A stretch of 64,000 nucleotides of DNA from an uncultured Bacteroides sp. (GTDB lineage: Bacteria > Bacteroidota > Bacteroidia > Bacteroidales > Bacteroidaceae). This document shows positions 20,147 through 27,953 of the stretch, piece by piece. The notes below the pieces were generated by a model that searched no databases, had not been told where the DNA came from, and was given only the letters and a program-made list of their open reading frames with translations. Every line of letters begins with the position of its first letter. The first letter of the stretch is position 1. Location of the stretch: contig CASFGA010000006.1 in assembly GCA_949294185.1 (NCBI GenBank), positions 124,001 to 188,000 of the forward strand. The letters run 5' to 3'. Both the position numbers and the translations under genes were made by a program.

Positions 20147-21814
20147 ATGAGACTCTCGTTTTACTTCAGTTTGTGCCTGTGCTTTTTGTTTCTGATGTCG
20201 TGTTCGGACAAGGATGATGACCCGAAAACAGAACCGGAAGAGCCGGAATCTGGCTTTTCGTTTGATATAACGGAGGATATTATACTTACTTCCGAGGAGG
20301 GAGCCCGTGCTTTCGTGCCTTTTTCAAGCGAGCTCGACTGGCAGGCGACGGTGTCGGCCGACTGGCTTGGTATAGCTCCGGAGGCGGGAGAGCCGGGGCG
20401 GAATTTGATTGTAATAACGGCGCTGACGGCAAATGATGCGGATGAAAGCCGCGAGGCGGTACTGACACTGACATCGGGGGATGCCAGTGAAACGATAACC
20501 GTAAGGCAGGAAACATCGGATTATATCCGCTTGGAACAGGATGTTTACCAGGTGGATGCCGAGGGCGGCATACTGGAGATAATCTTTTCTACCTCTATGA
20601 GTACGGACGAATTGCGCATACTCTGTGATGCTCCGTGGCTGAACCAAAATAATCTTTCACGGGCCATGACCGACTATTCGATAGTGCTCAACGTTGAGCC
20701 GAACCCGGATGCGGAAGCCCGTTACGCGAGAATACTGTTCGTGAAAGAGGACGGAACGGAGCAGAAGATACTGGCTTCCGTAATCGTGGTGCAGAGCAAC
20801 GAGTCGACCGACTATTCGGCGGACGGCGAAGTGACGGTGTTGCAGGGTGCCACGAAAGGCAGCGGAATACCGATTGTGCTGATGGGCGACGGCTTTATCG
20901 ATACGGAAATTGCCGACGGCACTTATTTGGAGGTGATGCAGAAGGCATGCGAAAATCTGTTTACCGAAGAGCCCGTCCGTTCTTTGCGGGATTATTTCAG
21001 CGTTTATTCCGTTACGGCGGTCTCGAAGAGCAATGCGTTCGGGTATGGAGAAACGGCAATCGGCTGCAAATTGGAGGGTGGAAACAGTACGGGTATCTCA
21101 GGAGATGAATATGCGGTGCAGAAATACGTGCGTTATGTCAATAGGGGATATGGTATAGATACGGACAATACGTTGGCTGTGGTCATATTAAATACCGACA
21201 GCTATGCGGGAACCACTTATTTTGGCTTTACAAGCATGACGAGTCCAGAGTATACAGAGTTTGCCATTGCCTATTGCCCCGTCATAGAGAATCTGGAAAG
21301 TGAATATTTCCGACAGGTCTTGACGCACGAAGCGATAGGTCACGGCTTCGCCAAATTAGAGGACGAATATTCGTATGAAGAGATGGGGGCAATGCCGGAA
21401 AAGGATAAAGAAGATGTACGCCAACTCCAAGCATTGGGTTGGGCGCAGAATGTGGACTTTACGGACAGTCCGGACGAAGTGCTTTGGAGTAATTTCTTGG
21501 CGGATGAACGGTATGCTGCGGAAGGTTTGGGCATATACGAAGGAGCCTGTACCTACATGAGCGGGGTCTATCGCCCGAGTGAAAACAGCATGATGAACGA
21601 CAATACGGTAGGCTTTAACGCGCCTTCGCGCAGGGCCATCTACAATCGCGTGATGGAAGACGGTACGGGAAAGACTCCTACATACGAGGAATTCGTGGCT
21701 TTCGACCAGTCCGCCAATACGCTTCAGGCAAAGAAAAGCCGCTCTTCAGCGGTGAAGAGCGGCAGACCGTTCGCCCGTCCGCGCTTTATGAACAAGTCAC
21801 TGGCGGCAGACTGA
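20147..21814 (+). CDS. Lipoprotein with BACON domains and M64 metallopeptidase domain
   Basis: Predicted surface or periplasmic lipoprotein peptidase of 555 residues. The N-terminus ends in FLMSCSDKDDD, a Bacteroides lipoprotein export-type signal with acidic residues after Cys19. Two BACON-like beta domains occupy about residues 35-215 (WLGIAPEAGEPGRNLIVITALTAN is partly visible). The catalytic part, about 230-520, begins PIVLMGDGF and has the zinc motif HEAIGH (His394, Glu395, His399) followed by LEDEY, as in IgA-peptidase family M64. The last 27 residues are Lys/Arg-rich and are encoded over a terminator hairpin used by the opposite strand. The target protein is unknown; M64 members often cleave mucin or IgA-like substrates. 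Confidence 0.9.
   Translation: MRLSFYFSLCLCFLFLMSCSDKDDDPKTEPEEPESGFSFDITEDIILTSEEGARAFVPFSSELDWQATVSADWLGIAPEAGEPGRNLIVITALTANDADESREAVLTLTSGDASETITVRQETSDYIRLEQDVYQVDAEGGILEIIFSTSMSTDELRILCDAPWLNQNNLSRAMTDYSIVLNVEPNPDAEARYARILFVKEDGTEQKILASVIVVQSNESTDYSADGEVTVLQGATKGSGIPIVLMGDGFIDTEIADGTYLEVMQKACENLFTEEPVRSLRDYFSVYSVTAVSKSNAFGYGETAIGCKLEGGNSTGISGDEYAVQKYVRYVNRGYGIDTDNTLAVVILNTDSYAGTTYFGFTSMTSPEYTEFAIAYCPVIENLESEYFRQVLTHEAIGHGFAKLEDEYSYEEMGAMPEKDKEDVRQLQALGWAQNVDFTDSPDEVLWSNFLADERYAAEGLGIYEGACTYMSGVYRPSENSMMNDNTVGFNAPSRRAIYNRVMEDGTGKTPTYEEFVAFDQSANTLQAKKSRSSAVKSGRPFARPRFMNKSLAAD
21728..21763 (-). terminator. Minus-strand intrinsic terminator embedded in the M64 gene
   Basis: On the minus strand GCCGCTCTTC, a 6-nt loop and GAAGAGCGGC are followed by TTTTCTTT. 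This is a complete terminator for the carbonic-anhydrase/aminopeptidase transcript. It lies wholly inside the plus-strand M64 coding sequence, because the two genes converge with only 5 bp between stop codons. Confidence 0.8.
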
Positions 21815-21819
21815 CGGGG

Positions 21820-22335
21820 CTATTCCTTAAACCAAGAGGCATACATCAGATAGCCGTGGGCAATCTTCTGGTTCAGCTCCTTGCTTTGCTGCGGGTCGAC
21901 CCGCTTGATAAAACGGGCGGGTACGCCTCCCCAAAGCGTGTGCGGCTCGATAACGGTGTTCGACAAGACTAAAGCTCCGGCGGCGACGATGGCTCCCTCG
22001 CCCACCACGGCGTGGTCGAGCAGGGTTGCCCCCATGCCGATCAGGGCATTGTCTTTCACACAGGCTCCGTGAAGCGTCACATTGTGTCCGATTGAAACAT
22101 CATTCCCGATTTCCACCGTTGATTTCTCGTAAAGAGTGTGCAGGACAGAGCCGTCTTGGATATTGACCCGGTCGCCGATGCGTATGGAATTGACGTCACC
22201 GCGCAACACCGTATTGAACCAGATACTGCAGTCGCGCCCCATTGTGACATCTCCTATAATCGTGGCGTTGTCGGCCAGATAACAGTTCTCTCCTATCTTG
22301 GGGGTGAATCCCCTTACAGATTTAATCAGTGCCAT
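21820..22335 (-). CDS. Gamma-carbonic-anhydrase-like hexapeptide-repeat protein
   Basis: Left-handed beta-helix protein of 171 residues built from hexapeptide repeats (for example VEIGNDVSIGHNVTLHGACV). Two His positions, in VLHTLYE and IGHNVTLHG, match metal ligands of the gamma-carbonic anhydrase/YrdA family. Such proteins form trimers and may hydrate carbon dioxide, although many YrdA-type members have no proven activity. It follows the aminopeptidase gene by 28 bp on the same strand, implying one operon, and its transcript probably ends at the terminator inside the facing M64 gene. Confidence 0.9.
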   Translation of the reverse strand: MALIKSVRGFTPKIGENCYLADNATIIGDVTMGRDCSIWFNTVLRGDVNSIRIGDRVNIQDGSVLHTLYEKSTVEIGNDVSIGHNVTLHGACVKDNALIGMGATLLDHAVVGEGAIVAAGALVLSNTVIEPHTLWGGVPARFIKRVDPQQSKELNQKIAHGYLMYASWFKE

Positions 22336-22363
22336 AAAGTATCATTTTTTTAGAGTTATAATG

Positions 22364-24142
22364 TCAGATGGCAGCCGTTGCTTCCTTCAGCCAACTCCGT
22401 TCTTCCGGATTCAACAGCGGACTGAGCTGCTCATATACCAGGCTGTGGTAATCGTTCAGCCACTGTCTTTCTTCCGGACTCAACTGCTCGGTAAGGATGG
22501 CTTCCTTGTCAATCGGACAGAGCGTCAGCGGCTCAAAGCGGTAGAAGTCGCCGAATTCCGTTTCTTTGCTCCTGACAATAAGCATCGTATTTTCTGTACG
22601 CACGCCGTGATGTCCGGCACGATAAATTCCCGGTTCGTTGGTGACGGTCATGCCCGGAAGCAGCAGCGCAGGCATGTGGTTCATGCGGAACTGGTGCGGT
22701 CCTTCGTGGACATTCAGAAAGTGCCCCACTCCGTGTCCGGTTCCATGCCCGTAATTGATTCCTGCCTTCCACATAAACTGGCGGGCGAGGACATCCAACT
22801 GCGTGCCGCATGTGCCATACGGAAATTCTGCCATGGAAAGTTCGATGAATCCTTTGAGCACGAGGGTATAATCCTGCTTCTGTTCGTCTGTCAGAGCGCC
22901 GAGAACGATGGTGCGCGTGATGTCGGTAGTTCCGTCGAGATATTGCGCGCCGCTGTCCAGCAGCAGCATTCCTTCCGGCCGTAGTGTGGAAGCGGTTTCC
23001 TCTGTCGCTTCATAATGCACGATAGCTCCGTGCTCCTGATATCCGGCAATCGTGTCGAAGCTGATTCCCTTGAAGTCTTTCTGCTCGGCACGCAGTTCAT
23101 AAAGTTTCCGGTCGATGCTGGTCTCCGTTTCCTTGCCGTTCTTTACCGTTTCTTTCAGCCATATCAGAAATCTGACCATAGCCACACCGTCGCGTTTCAT
23201 GGCTTCGCGGAAACCTTTGATTTCGGTCTCGTTCTTGATAGCCTTCATGTAAAGGACAGGAGAATCGGCTCGTATCACTTGGGCATTGGAGGCTGCCGCC
23301 TGGTAAAGCGCATAATTGGTGCTCGCTGACAGTTGGATGCTGCTGCCCGGATAGCTTTTAAGGTCATTTTCTACGGTTTCGTATGGTCGGGTGTCGATTT
23401 CATTCTCTTTTAAATATGAGAGGATTTCAGGCGTTAGCTTATCGGGTAATATATATAATGTGCAATGCTGCCCGGTGATGAGCAGGAAGCTTACGAAGAC
23501 GGGGTTGCAGTGAACATCGCTGCCACGCAGGTTCAAAGTCCAGGCAATCTCGTCAAGTGCAGAAATGAGAATGCCGTCGGCTCCGTTTTCACGGATGCGT
23601 TCGCGGATTTGCTTCAGCTTGTCTTTGCAGGTCATGCCGGCATATTCCAACGGAAGAATGAACGGAGGGTCGGAAGGCAGGGCAGGGCGATCTTTCCATA
23701 AAGACTGAAAAGGATCGGCGGTAGATATAAGTTCCAGACCATAAGATGAAAGTTTGGCATTCAGACTTTCGGCTTCAGCCGTAGTATTCACCCAACCGTC
23801 GATTCCCACCTTGTCTCCCGGCTTCAATACCTTTCCTAACCATTCGGGTATGGAAGGCGTTTCCGGCAGACGGTCTTTGAACAGGTTGATGCCCGTATCG
23901 GCAAGTTGGTCGGCTGCCTGTAGAAAATAGCGCGAGTCAGTCCACAGTCCGGCTTTTTCCGTTGTGATGACCGCCGTTCCTGCCGAACCGGTGAACCCGG
24001 AAATCCATTTGCGGCTTTCCCAATGGTCGGGGACATATTCGCCGGAATGCGGGTCAGTACTCGGAACAATGAAGGCCGATAGGCCGTTGCTTTGCATGAA
24101 AGAACGCAGAGCCGCTATTCTTTCTCTTATCTCTTGTTTCAT
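22364..24142 (-). CDS. Xaa-Pro aminopeptidase (aminopeptidase P family, M24B)
   Basis: Cytoplasmic metallopeptidase of 592 residues that removes the N-terminal residue before proline. Two creatinase-like N-terminal domains precede a pita-bread catalytic domain. The dimetal ligands are visible: Asp in LLLDSGAQYLDGTTDITRT (two positions), His in HGTGHGVGHFLNVHEGP, and Glu in TNEPG and RTENTM. The C-terminal extension (FEPLTLCPIDKEAI) matches the long bacterial/eukaryotic aminopeptidase P form. A start two residues upstream at 24148 is also possible. No export signal is seen. Confidence 0.93.
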   Translation of the reverse strand: MKQEIRERIAALRSFMQSNGLSAFIVPSTDPHSGEYVPDHWESRKWISGFTGSAGTAVITTEKAGLWTDSRYFLQAADQLADTGINLFKDRLPETPSIPEWLGKVLKPGDKVGIDGWVNTTAEAESLNAKLSSYGLELISTADPFQSLWKDRPALPSDPPFILPLEYAGMTCKDKLKQIRERIRENGADGILISALDEIAWTLNLRGSDVHCNPVFVSFLLITGQHCTLYILPDKLTPEILSYLKENEIDTRPYETVENDLKSYPGSSIQLSASTNYALYQAAASNAQVIRADSPVLYMKAIKNETEIKGFREAMKRDGVAMVRFLIWLKETVKNGKETETSIDRKLYELRAEQKDFKGISFDTIAGYQEHGAIVHYEATEETASTLRPEGMLLLDSGAQYLDGTTDITRTIVLGALTDEQKQDYTLVLKGFIELSMAEFPYGTCGTQLDVLARQFMWKAGINYGHGTGHGVGHFLNVHEGPHQFRMNHMPALLLPGMTVTNEPGIYRAGHHGVRTENTMLIVRSKETEFGDFYRFEPLTLCPIDKEAILTEQLSPEERQWLNDYHSLVYEQLSPLLNPEERSWLKEATAAI

Positions 24143-24170
24143 AAGCATAGGTTTATAATGGTAATCGTAG

Positions 24171-24178
24171 CAAAGTTA
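24171..24178 (-). promoter_or_regulatory. -7 box TAACTTTG for the aminopeptidase operon
   Basis: TAACTTTG on the minus strand matches TAnnTTTG, with a start predicted near 24164, just upstream of the start codon. A -33 TTTG is not seen at the expected distance. Confidence 0.45.
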
Positions 24179-24360
24179 CAATTTCTTTGCGATTATCAGT
24201 TAAGTTTGGAGACCGTGTTTCCTTGACTTCAGTATTTTTGACAGGAGAGCAAGCCGGTTTGGTGCAGAGGAAAAATAATTTTTGCCGGCATGGAATGTTT
24301 GGCAGGTGGTGGAAAGAAAAGCAAAAGAATCCGTCTGGTAACAAAAATATGGGGGAATGT

Positions 24361-24391
24361 TTTGTAAATAAAGAAAGTATATGTAATTTTG
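24361..24391 (+). promoter_or_regulatory. Consensus promoter of the rpsU operon
   Basis: TTTG at 24361-24364, exactly 19 bp, then TAATTTTG at 24384-24391: a full match to the primary-sigma promoter of Bacteroidota. The start site near 24398 gives a leader of about 50 nt before rpsU. The stretch 24179-24360 shows no gene. Confidence 0.85.
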
Positions 24392-24447
24392 CGCCACATT
24401 TTGACCGTGAAATAATTAGTAACAACATCTTTAAATAAATTAAAAAC

Positions 24448-24639
24448 ATGATTATTGTACCAGTAAAAGAAGGCGAAAACATTGAGAAAGCGCTGAAGAA
24501 ATTCAAAAGAAAATTTGAAAAGACAGGTGTAGTAAAGGAATTGAGAAGAAGACAACAGTATGACAAACCCTCTGTCTTGAAGAGACTTGAGAAGGAGCAT
24601 TCTGTTTACGTGCAGAAATTGCGCCAGATGGAAGAATAA
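24448..24639 (+). CDS. rpsU: 30S ribosomal protein bS21
   Basis: 63-residue basic protein beginning MIIVPVKEGENIEKALKKFK, the typical bS21 start, with the arginine-rich helix ELRRRQQYDKPS. bS21 sits at the 30S platform near the 16S rRNA 3' end. In Bacteroidota it helps hide the anti-Shine-Dalgarno sequence. No AGGAGG-like site precedes it here. It is the first gene of an operon with a Xer recombinase and hpf, driven by the consensus promoter at 24361-24391. Confidence 0.97.
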   Translation: MIIVPVKEGENIEKALKKFKRKFEKTGVVKELRRRQQYDKPSVLKRLEKEHSVYVQKLRQMEE

Positions 24640-24714
24640 TAATTGCGCAAAACACTTGAATTATTGAATTCTTTTTCATAAATTCGTTGCTGAATATAAA
24701 AGGCAAAGTCTCTT

Positions 24715-25593
24715 ATGCTGAAAGAATCTTTTTTGGAGTATCTCTCTTTAGAGCGAAACTATTCGGACAAGACCGTGATAAGTTATGGTACGGATATCGC
24801 GAAGTTTGAGGAATATTTCAAGGGATTGGATGAAAGTCTTGATTTTACGGCAGTGGATAGTGATGTAGTCCGCAGTTGGGTGTTGAAACTCATGGATGAA
24901 GGCTATGAAGCTGCTTCGGTAAACAGGAAATTGAGTTCGTTGAGGTCTTTTTATCGCTATCTGTTGCGCAAGAAAATGGTTGCGGCAGATCCGACTCAGA
25001 AGGTGGCCGGCCTCAAAAGAAAGAAGCCTCTTCCGGTTTTTGTGAGAGAGGCGGATATGGACAGGCTGCTTGATGCGGCTGATCTTGGTGAGGGGTTTAA
25101 GGCAGTCCGGAATCGCTTGATCGTGGAAATGTTTTATGAAACGGGAATGCGTCTTTCGGAACTGGTGGGGCTGAATGATGGGGATGTGGACTTTTCTGCT
25201 TCGGTGATAAAAGTGACAGGGAAAAGAAACAAGCAGCGCTTGATTCCTTTCGGTGAAGAACTGAGGGAAGATATGCGGGCTTATCTTTCGTTAAGAGATG
25301 ACTATGCGGCGAATGCCGATGCTTTCTTTGTCGGGAAAGACGGAAAGCGTATAGGCAGGAGTACTGTATACCTTTTAGTAAGGCGGTATTTGTCAAAAGT
25401 TGTAACGTTGAAGAAAAAGAGCCCACATGTGTTGAGGCATTCTTTTGCGACTTCGATGCTGAACAATCATGCGGAATTGGAGGCGGTGAAAGAATTGTTA
25501 GGGCATGAGAGCTTGAAAACAACGGAAATTTATACGCATACAACCTTTGAAGAATTGAAAAAAGTTTATGAACAAGCTCATCCGAGAGCGTAA
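24715..25593 (+). CDS. Tyrosine recombinase, XerC/XerD type
   Basis: Site-specific recombinase of 292 residues, the normal length for chromosome-dimer-resolving Xer enzymes. The N-terminal SAM-like DNA-binding domain spans residues 1-90. Catalytic residues are in place: Arg146 (GMRLSEL), Lys170 (TGKRNK), His238 and Arg241 (HVLRHSF), His264 (GHESL) and Tyr273 (EIYTHT). It lies between rpsU and hpf, a conserved Bacteroidales neighbourhood, and not beside any integrase target or mobile element, so housekeeping dimer resolution is likely. I cannot decide between XerC and XerD from the sequence. Confidence 0.93.
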   Translation: MLKESFLEYLSLERNYSDKTVISYGTDIAKFEEYFKGLDESLDFTAVDSDVVRSWVLKLMDEGYEAASVNRKLSSLRSFYRYLLRKKMVAADPTQKVAGLKRKKPLPVFVREADMDRLLDAADLGEGFKAVRNRLIVEMFYETGMRLSELVGLNDGDVDFSASVIKVTGKRNKQRLIPFGEELREDMRAYLSLRDDYAANADAFFVGKDGKRIGRSTVYLLVRRYLSKVVTLKKKSPHVLRHSFATSMLNNHAELEAVKELLGHESLKTTEIYTHTTFEELKKVYEQAHPRA

Positions 25594-25596
25594 AAA

Positions 25597-25603
25597 AAGG
25601 AGG
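25597..25603 (+). promoter_or_regulatory. Strong Shine-Dalgarno site of hpf
   Basis: AAGGAGG lies 5 nt before the hpf ATG. Strong sites like this are rare in Bacteroidota, whose ribosomes mask the anti-Shine-Dalgarno sequence. Confidence 0.75.
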
Positions 25604-25608
25604 TCTTT

Positions 25609-25908
25609 ATGGAAGTAAGAATTCAGTCGATTCATTTTGATGCATCTGAGAGATTGCAGGCTTTTATCCAGAAGAAAGCTGACAAGCTCGAAAAGTTTTG
25701 CGATAATATAAAGAAAGTAGAGGTGTCTTTGAAAGTTGTAAAACCTGAAACGGCAATGAACAAGGAGGCCGGAGTGCGTGTACTGGCATTGAATTCAGAG
25801 TTTTATGCGGAGAAAATAAGCGATACATTTGAGGAATCGATAGATGTGTGCATGGAAGCACTCTCTAAGCAGTTGTTGAAAGCAAAGGAAAAACAACAAG
25901 GCAAATAA
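25609..25908 (+). CDS. hpf: Ribosome hibernation-promoting factor, short form
   Basis: 99-residue HPF/RaiA-type protein (MEVRIQSIHFDASERLQAFIQKK is the family start, with the beta-alpha-beta-beta-beta-alpha layout). It binds the 30S decoding site and stalls ribosomes during starvation. The short length lacks the C-terminal dimerisation domain of long HPF. It is the last gene of the rpsU-xer-hpf operon and is preceded by an unusually strong Shine-Dalgarno site, whereas rpsU is not, which could link its translation to the bS21 state of ribosomes. Confidence 0.92.
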   Translation: MEVRIQSIHFDASERLQAFIQKKADKLEKFCDNIKKVEVSLKVVKPETAMNKEAGVRVLALNSEFYAEKISDTFEESIDVCMEALSKQLLKAKEKQQGK

Positions 25909-25925
25909 AAAAGTATTGAAAAAGT

Positions 25926-25955
25926 TTTGCGATTAAAAAATAATATCTAACTTTG
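25926..25955 (+). promoter_or_regulatory. Promoter of the tRNA-tuf operon
   Basis: TTTG at 25926-25929, 18 bp, then TAACTTTG at 25948-25955. The start site near 25962 falls inside a hairpin-forming sequence at 25956-25992. One base shorter spacing than the usual 19-21 bp. Confidence 0.7.
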
Positions 25956-25992
25956 CAGCCGCTAAGCCGCCTTATGCGGAGGATAGCGGCTG
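25956..25992 (+). repeat. Hairpin overlapping the tRNA operon start site
   Basis: CAGCCGCTA (25956-25964) pairs with TAGCGGCTG (25984-25992), and CCGC (25967-25970) pairs with GCGG (25976-25979) inside it. The dyad starts one base after the -7 box, so it could act as a DNA dyad for a regulator or as a structure at the 5' end of the transcript. Confidence 0.65.
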
Positions 25993-26008
25993 TAAGTTTT
26001 TAAGTGTT

Positions 26009-26082
26009 GCCTCTTTAGCTCAGTTGGCCAGAGCACGTGATTTGTAATCTCGGGGTCGTTGGTTCGAATCCGACAAGAGGCT
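26009..26082 (+). tRNA. tRNA-Thr (anticodon TGT)
   Basis: Full cloverleaf: acceptor arms GCCTCTT and AAGAGGC, D arm AGCTC...GAGC, T loop GGTTCGAATCC. The anticodon loop TTTGTAA reads TGT. The anticodon stem CGTGA/TCTCG contains one T-T mismatch. It is first in the cluster Thr-Tyr-Gly-Thr ahead of tuf. No CCA is encoded. Confidence 0.95.
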
Positions 26083-26125
26083 CGAAGATGAGAAGAAGAT
26101 GCTAATTTCTTAGCCTTTGAGAGTT

Positions 26126-26208
26126 GGGCAAATACCAGAGTGGCCAAATGGGGCAGACTGTAAATCTGCTGGCTTACGCCTTCGGTGGTTCGAATCCATC
26201 TTTGCCCA
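26126..26208 (+). tRNA. tRNA-Tyr (anticodon GTA)
   Basis: Acceptor arms GGGCAAA and TTTGCCC, discriminator A, anticodon loop CTGTAAA with GTA, and a long variable arm (GCTGGCTTACGCC) typical of class II tRNA-Tyr. Length 83 nt. Confidence 0.95.
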
Positions 26209-26217
26209 CTTAGAGTT

Positions 26218-26290
26218 GCGGAAGTAGCTCAGTTGATAGAGCATTAGCCTTCCAAGCTGAGGGTCGCGGGTTTGAGTCCCGTCTTCCGCT
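26218..26290 (+). tRNA. tRNA-Gly (anticodon TCC)
   Basis: Acceptor arms GCGGAAG and CTTCCGC, anticodon loop CTTCCAA reading TCC, T arm GCGGGTTTGAGTCCCGT. Length 73 nt. Confidence 0.95.
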
Positions 26291-26307
26291 CTTCTTTGAA
26301 TTCCTAC

Positions 26308-26379
<72 letters not shown>

Positions 26380-26432
26380 CGCGAACGTAAATTTGTAAAG
26401 CTGATTACTAATCAAAATAAATAAGTAAAGCT

Positions 26433-27617
26433 ATGGCTAAAGAGAAATTTGAACGCACCAAACCGCATGTTAACATTGGTACGATTGGTCACGTTGACCA
26501 CGGTAAAACAACTTTGACCGCTGCCATTACTACTGTATTGGCTAAGAAGGGTCTTTCTGAAATGCGCTCTTTCGACTCTATCGATAACGCTCCTGAAGAA
26601 AAGGAACGTGGTATTACTATTAATACCTCTCACGTAGAGTATGAAACTGCAAACCGTCACTATGCTCACGTAGACTGTCCGGGACACGCTGACTATGTGA
26701 AGAACATGGTAACTGGTGCTGCTCAGATGGACGGTGCAATCATCGTAGTTGCTGCAACTGATGGTCCGATGCCTCAGACTCGCGAACACATCTTGTTGGC
26801 TCGTCAGGTAAACGTTCCTCGTCTGGTTGTATTCTTGAACAAGTGCGATATGGTAGACGATGAGGAAATGTTGGAACTGGTTGAAATGGAAATGCGTGAA
26901 TTGTTGTCATTCTATGATTTTGATGGTGATAACACTCCGATTATCCGTGGTTCTGCATTGGGTGCTTTGAATGGTGTTCCTGAATGGGAAGACAAGGTTA
27001 TGGAGCTGATGGATGCTGTTGACTCTTGGATTCCGCTGCCTCCGCGTGATGTAGATAAACCGTTCTTGATGCCGGTTGAAGATGTGTTCTCAATTACAGG
27101 TCGTGGTACAGTTGCTACGGGTCGTATCGAAGCTGGTGTTGTGAAAGTTGGTGATGAAGTTGAAATCCTCGGTTTGGGTGAAGACAAGAAGACTGTCGTA
27201 ACAGGCGTTGAAATGTTCCGTAAGCTGTTGGATCAGGGTGAAGCTGGTGACAACGTAGGTTTGCTGCTCCGTGGCGTTGATAAGAACGAAATCAAACGTG
27301 GTATGGTTCTTTGTCATCCGGGACAGGTTAAGCCTCATTCTAAATTCAAGGCAGAGGTTTATATCTTGAAGAAAGAAGAAGGTGGTCGTCATACTCCGTT
27401 CCATAATAAATATCGTCCTCAGTTCTATCTGCGTACTATGGACTGTACAGGTGAAATCAGCTTGCCGGAAGGAACAGATATGGTAATGCCGGGTGATAAC
27501 GTAACGATTACTGTAGAGTTGATTTATCCGGTTGCATTGAATGTAGGTTTGCGTTTCGCTATCCGTGAAGGTGGACGTACAGTAGGTGCAGGTCAGATTA
27601 CTGAAATCCTTGACTAA
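26433..27617 (+). CDS. tuf: Elongation factor Tu
   Basis: GTPase of 394 residues that delivers aminoacyl-tRNA to the ribosome. G1 is GHVDHGKTT, the switch II region DCPGHADY and the specificity motif NKCD; domains II and III are complete and the protein ends [10 protein letters not shown]. Codon use is strongly biased. It follows four tRNA genes and precedes tRNA-Trp and secE, the tufB-like context of other bacteria. No second tuf copy lies after fusA in this window, so it may be the only one. Confidence 0.98.
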   Translation: MAKEKFERTKPHVNIGTIGHVDHGKTTLTAAITTVLAKKGLSEMRSFDSIDNAPEEKERGITINTSHVEYETANRHYAHVDCPGHADYVKNMVTGAAQMDGAIIVVAATDGPMPQTREHILLARQVNVPRLVVFLNKCDMVDDEEMLELVEMEMRELLSFYDFDGDNTPIIRGSALGALNGVPEWEDKVMELMDAVDSWIPLPPRDVDKPFLMPVEDVFSITGRGTVATGRIEAGVVKVGDEVEILGLGEDKKTVVTGVEMFRKLLDQGEAGDNVGLLLRGVDKNEIKRGMVLCHPGQVKPHSKFKAEVYILKKEEGGRHTPFHNKYRPQFYLRTMDCTGEISLPEGTDMVMPGDNVTITVELIYPVALNVGLRFAIREGGRTVGAGQITEILD

Positions 27618-27669
27618 TAATTTTTAATTGATAAGATAGTTCCTGAATTTGTTTTCGGGAACTATTTTT

Positions 27670-27742
27670 ACGGGAATAGCTCAGTTGGTAGAGCATCGGT
27701 CTCCAAAACCGAGTGTCGGGAGTTCGAGCCTCTCTTCCCGTG
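27670..27742 (+). tRNA. tRNA-Trp (anticodon CCA)
   Basis: Acceptor arms ACGGGAA and TTCCCGT, discriminator G, stem TCGGT/ACCGA around loop CTCCAAA reading CCA. It lies between tuf and secE. Its 3' end is only a few bases from any possible secE start. Confidence 0.95.
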
Positions 27743-27746
27743 CTAA

Positions 27747-27941
27747 ATTTTTGAAAAGATAACAGGTTATTGTAAGGAATCTTATAACGAACTGGTTCAT
27801 AAGGTATCATGGCCTACTCGTTCAGAGCTTTCTAGTAGTGCAGTGGTTGTTTTAACAGCTTCCCTTCTCATTGCACTCGTGGTTTTCTTGATGGATTCTG
27901 TTTTTCAGTTTATCATGGAAGATGTTATCTATCCTCACTAA
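27747..27941 (+). CDS. secE: Preprotein translocase subunit SecE, start codon missing or frameshifted
   Basis: The frame reads FEKITGYCKESYNELVHKV, then SWPTRSELSSSAVVVL and a single membrane helix (TASLLIALVVFLMDSVF), an unmistakable SecE. In this frame TAA at 27744-27746 is followed at once by ATT TTT GAA AAG, and there is no ATG, GTG or TTG before the conserved region. A TTG at 27751 is out of frame by one base: adding one A to the run of four A at 27754-27757 would give TTG AAA AAG ATA, that is MKKITGYC, the expected start. A sequencing or assembly error is likely; a true ATT start is the alternative. SecE is essential for SecYEG. Confidence 0.82.
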   Translation: MFEKITGYCKESYNELVHKVSWPTRSELSSSAVVVLTASLLIALVVFLMDSVFQFIMEDVIYPH

Positions 27942-27953
27942 ATCCTATTTGAA

